A stretch of 20,873 nucleotides of DNA. Origin: an uncultured Collinsella sp. Lineage in GTDB: Bacteria > Actinomycetota > Coriobacteriia > Coriobacteriales > Coriobacteriaceae. The DNA lies in contig CABVDH010000028.1 of assembly GCA_902497065.1 (NCBI GenBank), positions 1 to 20,873 of the forward strand, read 5' to 3'. Numbering within the stretch: position 1 is the first letter of the stretch; each line of letters opens with the position of its first letter. The notes beneath the pieces are model-generated. The model made no database searches and had not been told where the DNA came from. It worked only from the letters and a program-made list of their open reading frames with translations. Shown here piece after piece: positions 8,846 through 16,170 of this stretch. The translations under genes and the position numbers were made by a program.

Positions 8846-8876
8846 TGGGACAACATAACCAGGTTTGTTTGTCCCA
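8846..8876. promoter_or_regulatory. Palindromic operator 1 (Rrf2/suf intergenic)
   Basis: A 31-bp imperfect palindrome with arms TGGGACAA and TTGTCCCA around a centre AACCAGGTT; 12 of 15 half-site positions match. It begins 21 bp before the regulator start codon, so binding would block that gene's transcription start or leader. Confidence 0.8.
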
Positions 8877-8889
8877 AATTTAAAGTAAG

Positions 8890-8920
8890 TGGGACAAACA
8901 CAACAGGTTATTTTGTCCCA
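8890..8920. promoter_or_regulatory. Palindromic operator 2 (Rrf2/suf intergenic)
   Basis: A second 31-bp palindrome of the same design, arms TGGGACAAA and TTTGTCCCA, with 11 of 15 half-site positions matching. Its centre is 44 bp from that of operator 1, about four helical turns. It lies roughly 38 bp before the candidate suf -35 box. Confidence 0.8.
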
Positions 8921-8957
8921 GAATTTGAAAAGTCGAGTGGATTAGTCGGGTTTTCCC

Positions 8958-8985
8958 TTGACTAACGCCGAACCCATAGTAACTT
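8958..8985 (+). promoter_or_regulatory. Candidate suf promoter
   Basis: TTGACT (8958-8963) is a good -35 box. The best -10 at 16 bp is TAACTT (8980-8985), only 3 of 6 to consensus. A poor -10 would fit a promoter that needs an activator or is normally weak. The remaining 64 bp to sufC would be leader. Confidence 0.4.
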
Positions 8986-9049
8986 TATTCCGAGAAGATT
9001 CCTAGGGTTTAGTACACCTATGAGTACACCATATACAGAGAGGGACAGC

Positions 9050-9850
9050 ATGAGCGCAAATCCGCTGCTTTCCATCGAAGGTCTAACCGCCTCCGTGGAC
9101 GAGAAGACCATCCTCCACAACGTCAACCTCAACGTCGCCGCCGGCGAGACCCACGTGTTGATGGGTCCCAACGGCGCCGGCAAGTCCACCCTCGGCCACC
9201 TGGTCATGGGCGACCCCGTTTACACGGTCAACGACGGCCGCATCGTCTTTGACGGCCAGGACATCACCGAGCTCACCACCGACAAGCGCTCGCGCGCCGG
9301 CCTGTTCCTGAGCTTCCAGGCCCCGGTCGAGATCCCCGGCGTGCCACTGTCGAGCTTTTTGCGCGCGAGCATCGCCGGCCGCCCCGGCCTGGAGATGAAG
9401 GGCAAGGAATTCCGCCGCCGCGTCAAGGAGCTCGCGGCCGAGCTCAACATGGATACCGCCTACCTCAACCGCGAGTTGGGCGTAGGCTTCTCGGGCGGCG
9501 AGAAGAAGAAGGTCGAGATGCTCCAGCTTCTGCTGCTGCAGCCCAAACTCGCCATCCTGGACGAGACCGACTCAGGCCTGGACGTCGACGCCCTGTCCAC
9601 CGTCAGCCACGGCATGGACGCGTACCGCAAGAGCTGCGACGGCTCCATGCTCATCATCACGCACAACACGCGCATCCTGGAGCACCTGGATGTCGACCGC
9701 GTCCACGTTATGGTCAAGGGCCACATCGTGCGCGAGGACGATGCCTCGCTCATCCCCTGGATCGACAAGAATGGTTTTGAGACCTTCGAGCGCGAGGCCG
9801 CCGAGCAGCGCGCCCAGGCCGAGGCCGCCGCTGCCGAGCAGCAGGCGTAA
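9050..9850 (+). CDS. sufC: SUF ATPase SufC
   Basis: SufC is the ABC-type ATPase of the SufBCD scaffold; ATP binding drives the change that lets SufB-SufD build an Fe-S cluster in the cytoplasm. The 266-residue protein has Walker A GPNGAGKS (residues 39-46), the ABC signature FSGGEKKK (147-154), Walker B LAILDETDSGLD (167-178) and the H-loop ITHNTRIL. The family is usually near 250 residues; the extra length is an Ala/Glu/Gln-rich tail (about 247-266). ATG 9050, with AGAGAGGGA just before it, is preferred to ATG 9020, which lacks a good ribosome site and adds ten residues not seen in relatives. First gene of the operon, 12 bp before sufB. Confidence 0.96.
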   Translation: MSANPLLSIEGLTASVDEKTILHNVNLNVAAGETHVLMGPNGAGKSTLGHLVMGDPVYTVNDGRIVFDGQDITELTTDKRSRAGLFLSFQAPVEIPGVPLSSFLRASIAGRPGLEMKGKEFRRRVKELAAELNMDTAYLNRELGVGFSGGEKKKVEMLQLLLLQPKLAILDETDSGLDVDALSTVSHGMDAYRKSCDGSMLIITHNTRILEHLDVDRVHVMVKGHIVREDDASLIPWIDKNGFETFEREAAEQRAQAEAAAAEQQA

Positions 9851-9862
9851 AGGGGCGACGCA

Positions 9863-11275
9863 ATGACCAAGAACCGCACCGAGGTCGCGGACATCGACCG
9901 CAGCCTCTACGACTTCACCTATGGCGAGGAGGGATTCGAGCGCCTCGACGCCGGCATCACGCCCGACATCGTGCGCGAGATCAGCGCAAAGAAGGACGAG
10001 CCGCAGTGGATGCTCGACCTGCGCTTAAAGTCCCTCGAGATCTTCAATCGTTTCCCCGACCCGACGTGGGGCCCCTCCATCGAGGGCCTGGACATGGACA
10101 ACATCGTCACCTACGTCAAGCCCAACACCGACCAAAAGCACGACTGGGAGTCGGTGCCCGACGACATCAAGAACACCTTTGAGCGCCTGGGCATCCCCGA
10201 GGCCGAGCGCAGCTACCTGGCGGGCGTTGGCGCGCAGTACGACTCCGAGCTGGTCTACCACAACATGCAGGACACGGCGTCCAAGATGGGCATCGTCTAT
10301 TCCGGCATCGAGGAGGCCCTGCACGACCCGCAGTGGGAGCCGCTCATCCACGAGAAGTTTATGACGCTCATCCCGCCCACCGACCACAAGTTTGCGGCCC
10401 TGCACGGCGCCGTATGGTCGGGCGGCTCGTTTGTCTACGTGCCCAAGGGCACCAAGTTGGACTTCCCGCTGCAGAGCTACTTCCGCCTTAACGCCAAGGG
10501 CGCCGGCCAGTTTGAGCACACGCTTATCATCGTCGAGGACGACGCTGACCTGCACTTTATCGAGGGCTGCTCCGCGCCCAAGTACAACGTGGCCAACCTC
10601 CACGCCGGCGCCGTCGAGCTCTTTGTGGGCAAGCGCGCGCACCTGCGCTACTCGACCATCGAGAACTGGTCCAAGAACATGTACAACCTCAACACCAAGC
10701 GTGCGCGCGTGGACGAGGATGGCGACATCGACTGGATCAGCGGCTCCTTCGGCAGCCACGTGGGCTACCTCTACCCCATGAGCGTGCTCAACGGCCGCCG
10801 CGCCCGGTCGAGCTTTACCGGCATCACCTTTGCCGGCGCCGGTCAGAACCTCGATACCGGCTGCAAGGTCGTGCTCAACGCACCCGATACCTCGGCAACC
10901 GTCGAGACCAAGGGCATCTCTAAGAGCGGCGGTATCCAGACCTTCCGCAGCTCTATCGTTGCCACGCCCAAGGCCGAGGGCTCCAAGGCAACCGTGAGCT
11001 GCCAGTCGCTGATGCTCGACGACCAAAGCCGCTCCGACACTATTCCGGCCATGGACATCCGCGCCAAGAATGTCGACATCGGCCACGAGGCCACCATCGG
11101 CCGTATCGGCGACGATAAGGTGTTCTACCTGATGAGCCGCGGTATCTCGGAGGAAGAAGCCCGTACCATGATCGTCAACGGCTTTGCCAACCCGGTCTCC
11201 AAGGAGCTGCCGCTGGAGTACGCCGTCGAGATGAACAACCTGATCAAGCTCGAGATGGAAGGAGCGATCGGATAA
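9863..11275 (+). CDS. sufB: Fe-S cluster assembly scaffold SufB
   Basis: SufB forms the scaffold with SufC and SufD and takes sulfur from the desulfurase system. The 470-residue length matches the family. Visible hallmarks are the N-terminal helical part with WESVPDDIKNTFERLGIPEA, the beta-helix core with KLDFPLQSYFRLN and EHTLIIVEDDADLHFIEGC, and the C-terminal region RGISEEEARTMIVNGF. Cys236 (EGCSAP) and Cys380 (SCQSLML) match the positions of E. coli SufB Cys254 and Cys405, which act in sulfur transfer and cluster building. Start ATG 9863 follows AAAGGGG. Its stop overlaps the sufD start by one base (TAATG), so translation is probably coupled. Confidence 0.97.
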   Translation: MTKNRTEVADIDRSLYDFTYGEEGFERLDAGITPDIVREISAKKDEPQWMLDLRLKSLEIFNRFPDPTWGPSIEGLDMDNIVTYVKPNTDQKHDWESVPDDIKNTFERLGIPEAERSYLAGVGAQYDSELVYHNMQDTASKMGIVYSGIEEALHDPQWEPLIHEKFMTLIPPTDHKFAALHGAVWSGGSFVYVPKGTKLDFPLQSYFRLNAKGAGQFEHTLIIVEDDADLHFIEGCSAPKYNVANLHAGAVELFVGKRAHLRYSTIENWSKNMYNLNTKRARVDEDGDIDWISGSFGSHVGYLYPMSVLNGRRARSSFTGITFAGAGQNLDTGCKVVLNAPDTSATVETKGISKSGGIQTFRSSIVATPKAEGSKATVSCQSLMLDDQSRSDTIPAMDIRAKNVDIGHEATIGRIGDDKVFYLMSRGISEEEARTMIVNGFANPVSKELPLEYAVEMNNLIKLEMEGAIG

Positions 11276-12546
11276 TGAAACAGACCACGAACACCGCTGC
11301 TACCACCCTTGAGCAGGTCAATGCGATGCCGGCTGCCACTTGGGGTTGGCTCAAGATGAACCAGACCAAGCTCGAGCTCTCTGACGAGCTTGCCGCCGCT
11401 CCCGCCGAGGCCGTTGAGGTTGAGGGCTTGGAAGAGCAGTTTGCTGGCACGGCCGACGCGTTCGACGCCGCCATGGACGCCATCGCCGAGCGCTTCCCCG
11501 AGCGCCGCGCCTCCGCGCCCGGCGATGCCGCCGACCGCGCCCGCATCACGCCCGAGACCGAGCTCGACGTGCCCGCCACCTCCGTCTACCAGGCCGGTGC
11601 CATTAAGCTGGAGGAGGAGCTCTCCCCCGCTGAGGCCTTCGAGACTGGCATGGGCGAGGCTGCCTACACCTACTTGGCCGACCACGCCACCAAGCGCATC
11701 GTCATCGATGTGCCCGCATACAAGCACGCCACGGTTACCGTGCGCGTGAGCGGTGTCGATGCAGCCGCGGCCATCGCCGCCATCGACGTCGTCGCCCGTC
11801 CCCAGTCGACGCTCGATCTGCTTATTGCCCTGGACTCTCCCGTTGCCGGCCAAGGCGTCGTGGGATCCGTGCTACGCGTGTGCGCCCACGAGTACGCCAC
11901 CGTCAACGTGACCTGCACGCAGACGCTCGACGATAGCTGGATCGCGCTCGACGACACCGGCCTGTTCCTGGACGAGGGCGCGCGCGTCAACGTGCAGCAC
12001 ACCGTCCTGGGTGCCGGCGCCAGCGCCACCGGCCTTGCCGGCGACCTGCTGGGCGATACCGCCAAGGTCACCATCGATACTGACTACCTGGGCGCCCGAG
12101 AGCAGGTGCGCGACTTTAACTACGAGCTGCGCCACCGCGGTCGCAAGACCGAGTGCGAGATCGACGCCAACGGCGTGCTGACCGGCACGTCCAAGAAGGT
12201 CTACCGCGGCACCATCGACCTCGTGCACGGTTGCAAGGGTGCAACCGGCACCGAGCGCGAGACGGTGCTTTTGGCCAACAAGGGCGTCGACAACAAGACC
12301 GTTCCCGTCATTCTCTGCGACGAGGACGACGTCGCCGGCAACCACGGAGCCACCATCGGCCACGTCCGCGACGAGCAACTGTTCTACCTCGCCTGCCGCG
12401 GCCTTGACCAAAACGCCGCCGAGGACCTGTTCGTCCGCGCCAAGCTGGAGGACGCCGCACTTTCCGCCACCGACGAGCGCACCCGCGCCGCCGTCGTCCG
12501 CCTGGGCAACAACCTGATCGACAACTTTGAAGAGGAGCTCGCATGA
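11275..12546 (+). CDS. sufD: Fe-S cluster assembly protein SufD
   Basis: SufD is the SufB paralog that completes the SufB-SufC2-SufD scaffold and helps bring in iron. The 423-residue protein has the divergent N-terminus of SufD (PAATWGWLKMNQTKLE), a beta-helix core, and the SufB/D C-terminal block HGATIGHVRDEQLFYLACRG with ..NLIDNFEEEL near the end. The conserved His of the HGATIGH segment is present. ATG 11275 has GGAAGGAG about 10 bp upstream and overlaps the sufB stop. Its own stop overlaps sufS as ATGA. Confidence 0.94.
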   Translation: MKQTTNTAATTLEQVNAMPAATWGWLKMNQTKLELSDELAAAPAEAVEVEGLEEQFAGTADAFDAAMDAIAERFPERRASAPGDAADRARITPETELDVPATSVYQAGAIKLEEELSPAEAFETGMGEAAYTYLADHATKRIVIDVPAYKHATVTVRVSGVDAAAAIAAIDVVARPQSTLDLLIALDSPVAGQGVVGSVLRVCAHEYATVNVTCTQTLDDSWIALDDTGLFLDEGARVNVQHTVLGAGASATGLAGDLLGDTAKVTIDTDYLGAREQVRDFNYELRHRGRKTECEIDANGVLTGTSKKVYRGTIDLVHGCKGATGTERETVLLANKGVDNKTVPVILCDEDDVAGNHGATIGHVRDEQLFYLACRGLDQNAAEDLFVRAKLEDAALSATDERTRAAVVRLGNNLIDNFEEELA

Positions 12547-13868
12547 TCGACACCGAGCACGTTAAATGCGACACCTGTACCGCACCGGAGCCTATGGAGC
12601 TCGACGCCAGCGACGAGGCCTCGCGCGGCTGGCCTACCGTCGACATCGAGACTAATCCCTACAAGGCGCAGTTCCCGCTGTTCCAGCAGCACCCCGAGAT
12701 CGCCTTCCTCGATAGCGCCGCCACCGCGCAGCGCCCTGCCTGTGTGCTCGACGCCGAGCGCGACTTCTATCAGCGCATGAACGCCAACCCGCTGCGCGGC
12801 CTGTACTCGCTGTCCGTCGAGGCCACCGAGGCCATCGCGAAGGTGCGCCAGCAGATCGCCGACCTCATCGGCGCTTCCCAGGCCAACGAGGTCGTCTTCA
12901 CCCGCAACACGAGCGAGTCGCTCAACCTGGTCGCCAAGAGCTTTGCACCCACGGTGCTCGAGCCCGGTGACGAGGTCGTCATCACCATCATGGAGCACCA
13001 CTCCAACCTGATTCCGTGGCAGCAGGTCTGCCGCGAGACCGGCGCCAAGCTCGTCTACCTCTACCCCACCAAGACCGGTCAACTCACCACCGAGGAGGTT
13101 CTGTCCAAGGTGGGCCCCAAGACCAAAATCTTGGCCGTGGGTCAGGTGTCTAACGTGCTGGGCGTCGAGAACCCGGTCAAGAATCTCGGCAAGCTCGTGC
13201 ACAAGTACGGCGGCTATCTGGTCGTCGACGGCGCGCAGTCGCTGCCGCACATGCCGGTCGATGTGGCCGATCTGGGCGCCGATTTCTTTGCCTTTAGCGC
13301 GCACAAGGCCATGGGCCCCATGGGCATCGGCGTCCTGTGGGGCAAGATGGACCTGCTCAACGCCATGCCGCCCATGCTCACCGGCGGCGAAATGATCGAT
13401 TCGGTCACCGAGCAGGACGCCGTCTGGGCGCCCGTCCCCGAGAAGTTCGAGGCAGGCACACAGGACGCCGCCGGCATCTTCGCCACAGGCGCCGCTCTCG
13501 ACTACCTCGTCAACACGGTTGGCTACGAAAACATCCAGGCACGCGAGCAGGCACTCGTCCACTACCTTATGGGCGAGCTCATGCAGCTCGACTTTGTCCA
13601 GATCATCGGCTCCATCTACTGGGACAACCATCACGGCGTCGTCAGCTTTAACGTCAAGGGTATCCATCCGCACGACGTCGCGAGCATCATGGACATGGAC
13701 GGCGTGTGCATCCGCGCCGGTCACCACTGCGCGCAGCCGCTGCTTACCTGGCTGGGCGTCGAGAACCTCGCCTGCTGCCGCGCCAGCGTGGCCTTCTACA
13801 ACGACAAGGCCGACATCGATAAGTTCATCGCCGGCCTGCATCACGTTTGGAGCACGTTCAATGGGTAA
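12543..13868 (+). CDS. sufS: Cysteine desulfurase SufS
   Basis: SufS is a PLP enzyme that takes sulfur from cysteine, leaving alanine, and passes it as persulfide to SufU. In this 441-residue protein the PLP lysine is Lys255 (FSAHKAMGP) and the persulfide cysteine is Cys396 (RAGHHCAQP), the class II SufS pattern. The usual N-terminus (FPLFQQHPEIAFLDSAATAQRP) begins only near residue 43. The first 40 or so residues are an acidic extension with Cys9 and Cys12 (KCDTCT). ATG 12543 is supported by AGAGGAG (12531-12537) and by the ATGA overlap with sufD. The next ATG at residue 18 would remove the CxxC but has a poorer ribosome site. The 3' end overlaps sufU by 8 bp. Confidence 0.95.
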   Translation: MIDTEHVKCDTCTAPEPMELDASDEASRGWPTVDIETNPYKAQFPLFQQHPEIAFLDSAATAQRPACVLDAERDFYQRMNANPLRGLYSLSVEATEAIAKVRQQIADLIGASQANEVVFTRNTSESLNLVAKSFAPTVLEPGDEVVITIMEHHSNLIPWQQVCRETGAKLVYLYPTKTGQLTTEEVLSKVGPKTKILAVGQVSNVLGVENPVKNLGKLVHKYGGYLVVDGAQSLPHMPVDVADLGADFFAFSAHKAMGPMGIGVLWGKMDLLNAMPPMLTGGEMIDSVTEQDAVWAPVPEKFEAGTQDAAGIFATGAALDYLVNTVGYENIQAREQALVHYLMGELMQLDFVQIIGSIYWDNHHGVVSFNVKGIHPHDVASIMDMDGVCIRAGHHCAQPLLTWLGVENLACCRASVAFYNDKADIDKFIAGLHHVWSTFNG

Positions 13869-14295
13869 TCTGTACACCTCCACCACGTTTATGGAGCACA
13901 ACTCGCACCCCGACTACAAGTACGAGATGGATGCCCCCACGCACGAGCACGACGGCATCAACCCCAGCTGCGGCGACGAGCTCACCTTGCAGCTGCGCGT
14001 CGAGAACGGTGTGATCGAGGAGGCCTCCTTTACCGGCCACGGCTGCGCCATCAGTCAGGCCAGTGCCGACATCATGGCCGACCTCATCACCGGCGAGACC
14101 GTCGAGGAAGCTCACCGCTTGGCAGAGCTCTTCCTCGCCATGATCCGCGGCGAGCAGCTCTCCGAGGAGGACTTGGAAGACCTGGACGAAGCCGCCCAGC
14201 TCCAGGACATCTCGCACATGCCCGCCCGCGTCAAATGCGCCGAGCTCGCCTGGCGCACCCTCGACGGCATGCTCGAGGGGCAAGCTAACCAGTAG
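13861..14295 (+). CDS. sufU: Sulfur-transfer protein SufU
   Basis: SufU is a zinc-bound IscU-fold protein that accepts sulfur from SufS in Gram-positive bacteria, in place of SufE. The 144-residue protein has all expected zinc/active-site residues: Cys37 and Asp39 (SCGDE), Cys62 (GHGCAISQASAD) and Cys126 (VKCAELAW). The 18-21-residue insert that separates SufU from IscU is present around EEDLEDLDEAAQLQDI. ATG 13861 lies inside the end of sufS, with GGAGC about 9 bp upstream, which implies coupled translation. It is the last gene of the operon, followed by a strong terminator 33 bp later. Confidence 0.95.
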   Translation: MGNLYTSTTFMEHNSHPDYKYEMDAPTHEHDGINPSCGDELTLQLRVENGVIEEASFTGHGCAISQASADIMADLITGETVEEAHRLAELFLAMIRGEQLSEEDLEDLDEAAQLQDISHMPARVKCAELAWRTLDGMLEGQANQ

Positions 14296-14327
14296 CGTAT
14301 GCTCCGAATCCAAGGTTTTTGATTGCC

Positions 14328-14357
14328 GAGCCGCCCGATACGGGCGGCTCTTTTTTT
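14328..14357 (+). terminator. suf operon terminator
   Basis: A 10-bp stem GAGCCGCCCG / CGGGCGGCTC with a 3-nt loop is followed directly by seven T residues. This is a textbook intrinsic terminator for sufCBDSU. Confidence 0.95.
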
Positions 14358-14363
14358 CCTAAT

Positions 14364-14400
14364 GAGCGCCGGACGCACGAAGTCCGCGCGTCCGGTGCTC
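14364..14400. repeat. Long hairpin just after the suf terminator
   Basis: GAGCGCCGGACGC and GCGTCCGGTGCTC pair over 13 positions with one G-T wobble and an 11-nt loop. No T-run follows on either strand, so it is not a simple terminator. Confidence 0.65.
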
Positions 14401-14558
14401 CGTCTGTCATTTACCACACAGCAGACGCGAACACGGGCGTTTTCCACAGCACCAAAGGCCTGCGGCAGGGCCCCGGGCCCGCCAAGCAATGCGCCAAGCC
14501 CCGTTCTGCTGAGCTCCGACTCGCTTCGCGCCTGCCGCAGAAGGGTCCCATAGGATGC

Positions 14559-14589
14559 GGCGTGCATTTTTGCGAGTATTCAGCACGCC
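14559..14589 (-). repeat. Palindromic element, copy A
   Basis: GGCGTGC (14559-14565) and GCACGCC (14583-14589) form a perfect 7-bp stem around a T-rich loop. Read on the minus strand it contains TGCTGAATACTC and TGCACGCCGC, nearly the same as copy B at 14769. Confidence 0.65.
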
Positions 14590-14768
14590 AAGCTGTGTGT
14601 ATACGCATCGGAAGCGTTAATCAACGTCTCCAGGCGCATAAATATTGTGTTTTAGACCAGACATCGCGGTCTGACGGGACGCAGGCACATACTCCGGGGG
14701 TGCAACGGCAGGGGTCAATAGCTTAGGGGTCCGTATGTTGCAAGATTGTGGCAGTGCCGACAGCACCA

Positions 14769-14798
14769 CGATGCTGAAAACTCCGTTTTTTGCACGGC
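14769..14798 (+). repeat. Palindromic element, copy B (inverted to copy A)
   Basis: It reads CGATGCTGAAAACTC, then CG and a T-run, then TGCACGGC. Aligned to the reverse complement of copy A it shares TGCTGAA-ACTC and TGCACG-CGC, about 20 of 29 positions. The two copies span 240 bp in inverted orientation. Confidence 0.55.
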
Positions 14799-14954
14799 GC
14801 AGACGGGGGTAGGCACAGGCAAACCCGGACTGAGCTGTTATTTTATGCAAGATGACGATTGTTCTATGCATATTAAGAAGTGCAGTTACCGTACCAAGCT
14901 TTTGAACGCTGGTTGCGGCGTATGGACGACCTCAGCTGCGGTGAACAGGCGACC

Positions 14955-15767
14955 CTACATCACGTTTCCGCCAGCCCGCATCGCCGTTCGCGCGCGGGCG
15001 CGCACGATACGAGAGACGGTACTTTTGCCAATCCCGGTATACCGCTCAATCTGGCGCACCGTAAAACCGGCATCGTGCAATCCAAGAATAACGATGTTGC
15101 GCTGCGCCGGCGGTGCAGTTTTAACCCCGTTGAGCGGAACCCCAAGACTCTTCGCCATCTTGTCGGCAAAGGCGTGGCGTTCCCACTCCGTCTCTTTCAT
15201 ATCGCACAGCGCTAACTCACTGCCGGCGGGCGTCGAAAGCGAATAGGCAATAAAGCCCTCGGCAGAACCAAAAAGCTCAAGCACGCAAGAAGGATCAGAA
15301 AATCCCCTCGCGGCATCGGCCGCGTCACCGTCGTAAGCGCGTAGATGTTCCGGAAAGCTGCTCCAGGGATAACGCTCGATTAGGCTGACGCCCACCTCCT
15401 GCGGATCAGCGTGTACGGAGCGAATAGCCTCCATCACCTGCCAGTCGGTATCGAGCGAGCGCCGGTCAAAACGGCTCTGGAACAGATGGCCTGTGCGCCC
15501 CGTGCGTTTATTGAACCGCCGCGCGTACGTCAAAAGCAGCCGGTGCATTGCCGCGCTCATCCTGTCCTCGTAATCTGCAAGCACCAAATGCACGTGATTG
15601 CCCATAAGGCACCAGGCGATAACCGTCACACCCTCCTCCCGACAGCAGTCGCGCATCAGTTCCAAAAACTCCCACCGGTCTTCATCGCCCTCAAAGATGA
15701 GCTGCTTGCCCGTACCGCGGGCACAGACATGGTAAAAGCCGGTAACCGTTCTCCAAACGCGCTGCAT
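14955..15767 (-). CDS. REP-associated tyrosine (Y1, HUH) transposase, RAYT-like
   Basis: This 270-residue protein has an N-terminal Y1_Tnp domain of the IS200/REP-associated class, which nicks single-stranded DNA at palindromic sites. The HUH motif is His58-Val-His60 (GNHVHLVLAD) and the likely nucleophile is Tyr81 (LLLTYARRFN), followed by the typical GHLFQSRF. The C-terminal part (about 200-265) carries a helix-turn-helix (GFTVRQIERYTGIGKSTVSR), a DNA-binding tail found in RAYT subgroups. The frame is open back to 15980, but ATG 15767 is preferred: AGGGGG stands about 7 bp before it and homology starts at VTGFYHVCARG. No flanking IS ends are visible, as expected for a domesticated single-copy RAYT. 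Palindromic elements lie downstream of it. Confidence 0.9.
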   Translation of the reverse strand: MQRVWRTVTGFYHVCARGTGKQLIFEGDEDRWEFLELMRDCCREEGVTVIAWCLMGNHVHLVLADYEDRMSAAMHRLLLTYARRFNKRTGRTGHLFQSRFDRRSLDTDWQVMEAIRSVHADPQEVGVSLIERYPWSSFPEHLRAYDGDAADAARGFSDPSCVLELFGSAEGFIAYSLSTPAGSELALCDMKETEWERHAFADKMAKSLGVPLNGVKTAPPAQRNIVILGLHDAGFTVRQIERYTGIGKSTVSRIVRARARTAMRAGGNVM

Positions 15768-15800
15768 GGCGCCCCCTTCGCCGGGATCTGTTTGCCATCC

Positions 15801-15829
15801 AATACAGCACGATTGAAGCGTGCCATCAA
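15801..15829 (-). promoter_or_regulatory. Promoter candidate for the RAYT gene
   Basis: On the minus strand TTGATG (15824-15829) and TGTATT (15801-15806) are exactly 17 bp apart, 4 of 6 matches each, and stand 34 bp before the start codon at 15767. This also supports the shorter start. Confidence 0.45.
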
Positions 15830-16071
15830 AACATTCACGCAAAACAATACACTCGCGCGGCCAAAGGCAGTAAACAGGCGGCGAACGGCACCGTTGCAAC
15901 AGGTCAACCCCTGCAACGCTTACAAAAGCTGACCAAAAGCTTGCCCAAGACGGACCCACTCTACGGAGGTTCGCGACCACAGAATATAAAGTTAAAACGT
16001 TTCAATTAAAACTTCCGGACTTCTCGCTACGAAAACTGAGCCGTTCGCCGAATATTCCGTGCATTTCGCGG
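15830..16071. other. Intergenic stretch between divergent RAYT and NifU-like genes
   Basis: About 240 bp without a convincing gene. An A/T-rich block (about 15981-16013, with TATAAA and TTAAAAC) stands out from the G+C-rich surroundings and may be a promoter upstream element. I see no terminator or clear long repeat here. Confidence 0.4.
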
Positions 16072-16077
16072 TATTAT
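16072..16077 (+). promoter_or_regulatory. Candidate -10 box of the NifU-like/GGGtGRT operon
   Basis: TATTAT (5 of 6 to consensus) lies 94 bp before the ATG at 16171. No good -35 is seen at 16-18 bp. If real, transcription would start near 16084 and give a leader of about 85 nt that contains the hairpins described next. Confidence 0.4.
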
Positions 16078-16093
16078 AGGGGCTGCATGTCAT

Positions 16094-16146
16094 GTCCCTT
16101 TCGAAGGGTCGCCCGGCAATCGCCAGCCACGACCCCCAGACGGGAC
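16094..16146 (+). other. Structured 5' leader of the NifU-like/GGGtGRT operon
   Basis: GTCCC (16094-16098) can pair with GGGAC (16142-16146), closing a domain that contains GGGTCG (16106-16111) / CGACCC (16130-16135) with an inner GGCaatcGCC (16115-16124). An alternative hairpin CCCTTTCGAAGGG (16096-16108) would compete with both. Two exclusive folds in one leader can suggest a regulatory switch. I recognise no known riboswitch class. Confidence 0.4.
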
Positions 16147-16170
16147 GCCAACACGATAGAGAGGAGAGGC

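Larger units (their letters stand above)
14358..14954. other. Non-coding stretch of hairpins and palindromes beside the RAYT gene
   Basis: I see no convincing gene in these 597 bp. They hold several inverted repeats: a 13-bp stem at 14364-14400, CGTCTG/CAGACG at 14401-14427, CTGCGGCAGG (14460-14469) with CCTGCCGCAG (14531-14540), a palindrome GGGCCCCGGGCCC (14468-14480), and AGACC/GGTCT (14653-14671). Two related elements face each other at 14559-14589 and 14769-14798. An 84-codon minus-strand frame (14617-14871) only translates one of these elements and looks spurious. The lack of long frames, the palindromes and the neighbouring Y1 transposase suggest a mobile-repeat nest or a structured RNA. 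Confidence 0.6.

Noticed and set aside
12384..13901. A 505-codon minus-strand frame over sufS
   Set aside because: It is antisense to a gene with clear catalytic residues, has no family features, and arises from G+C-rich third positions. The same holds for 10025-11086 over sufB and 11872-12411 over sufD.
14617..14871. A possible 84-residue minus-strand protein in the palindromic region
   Set aside because: Its frame runs through element B, and it has no ribosome site or recognisable domain; it is better read as a translated repeat.
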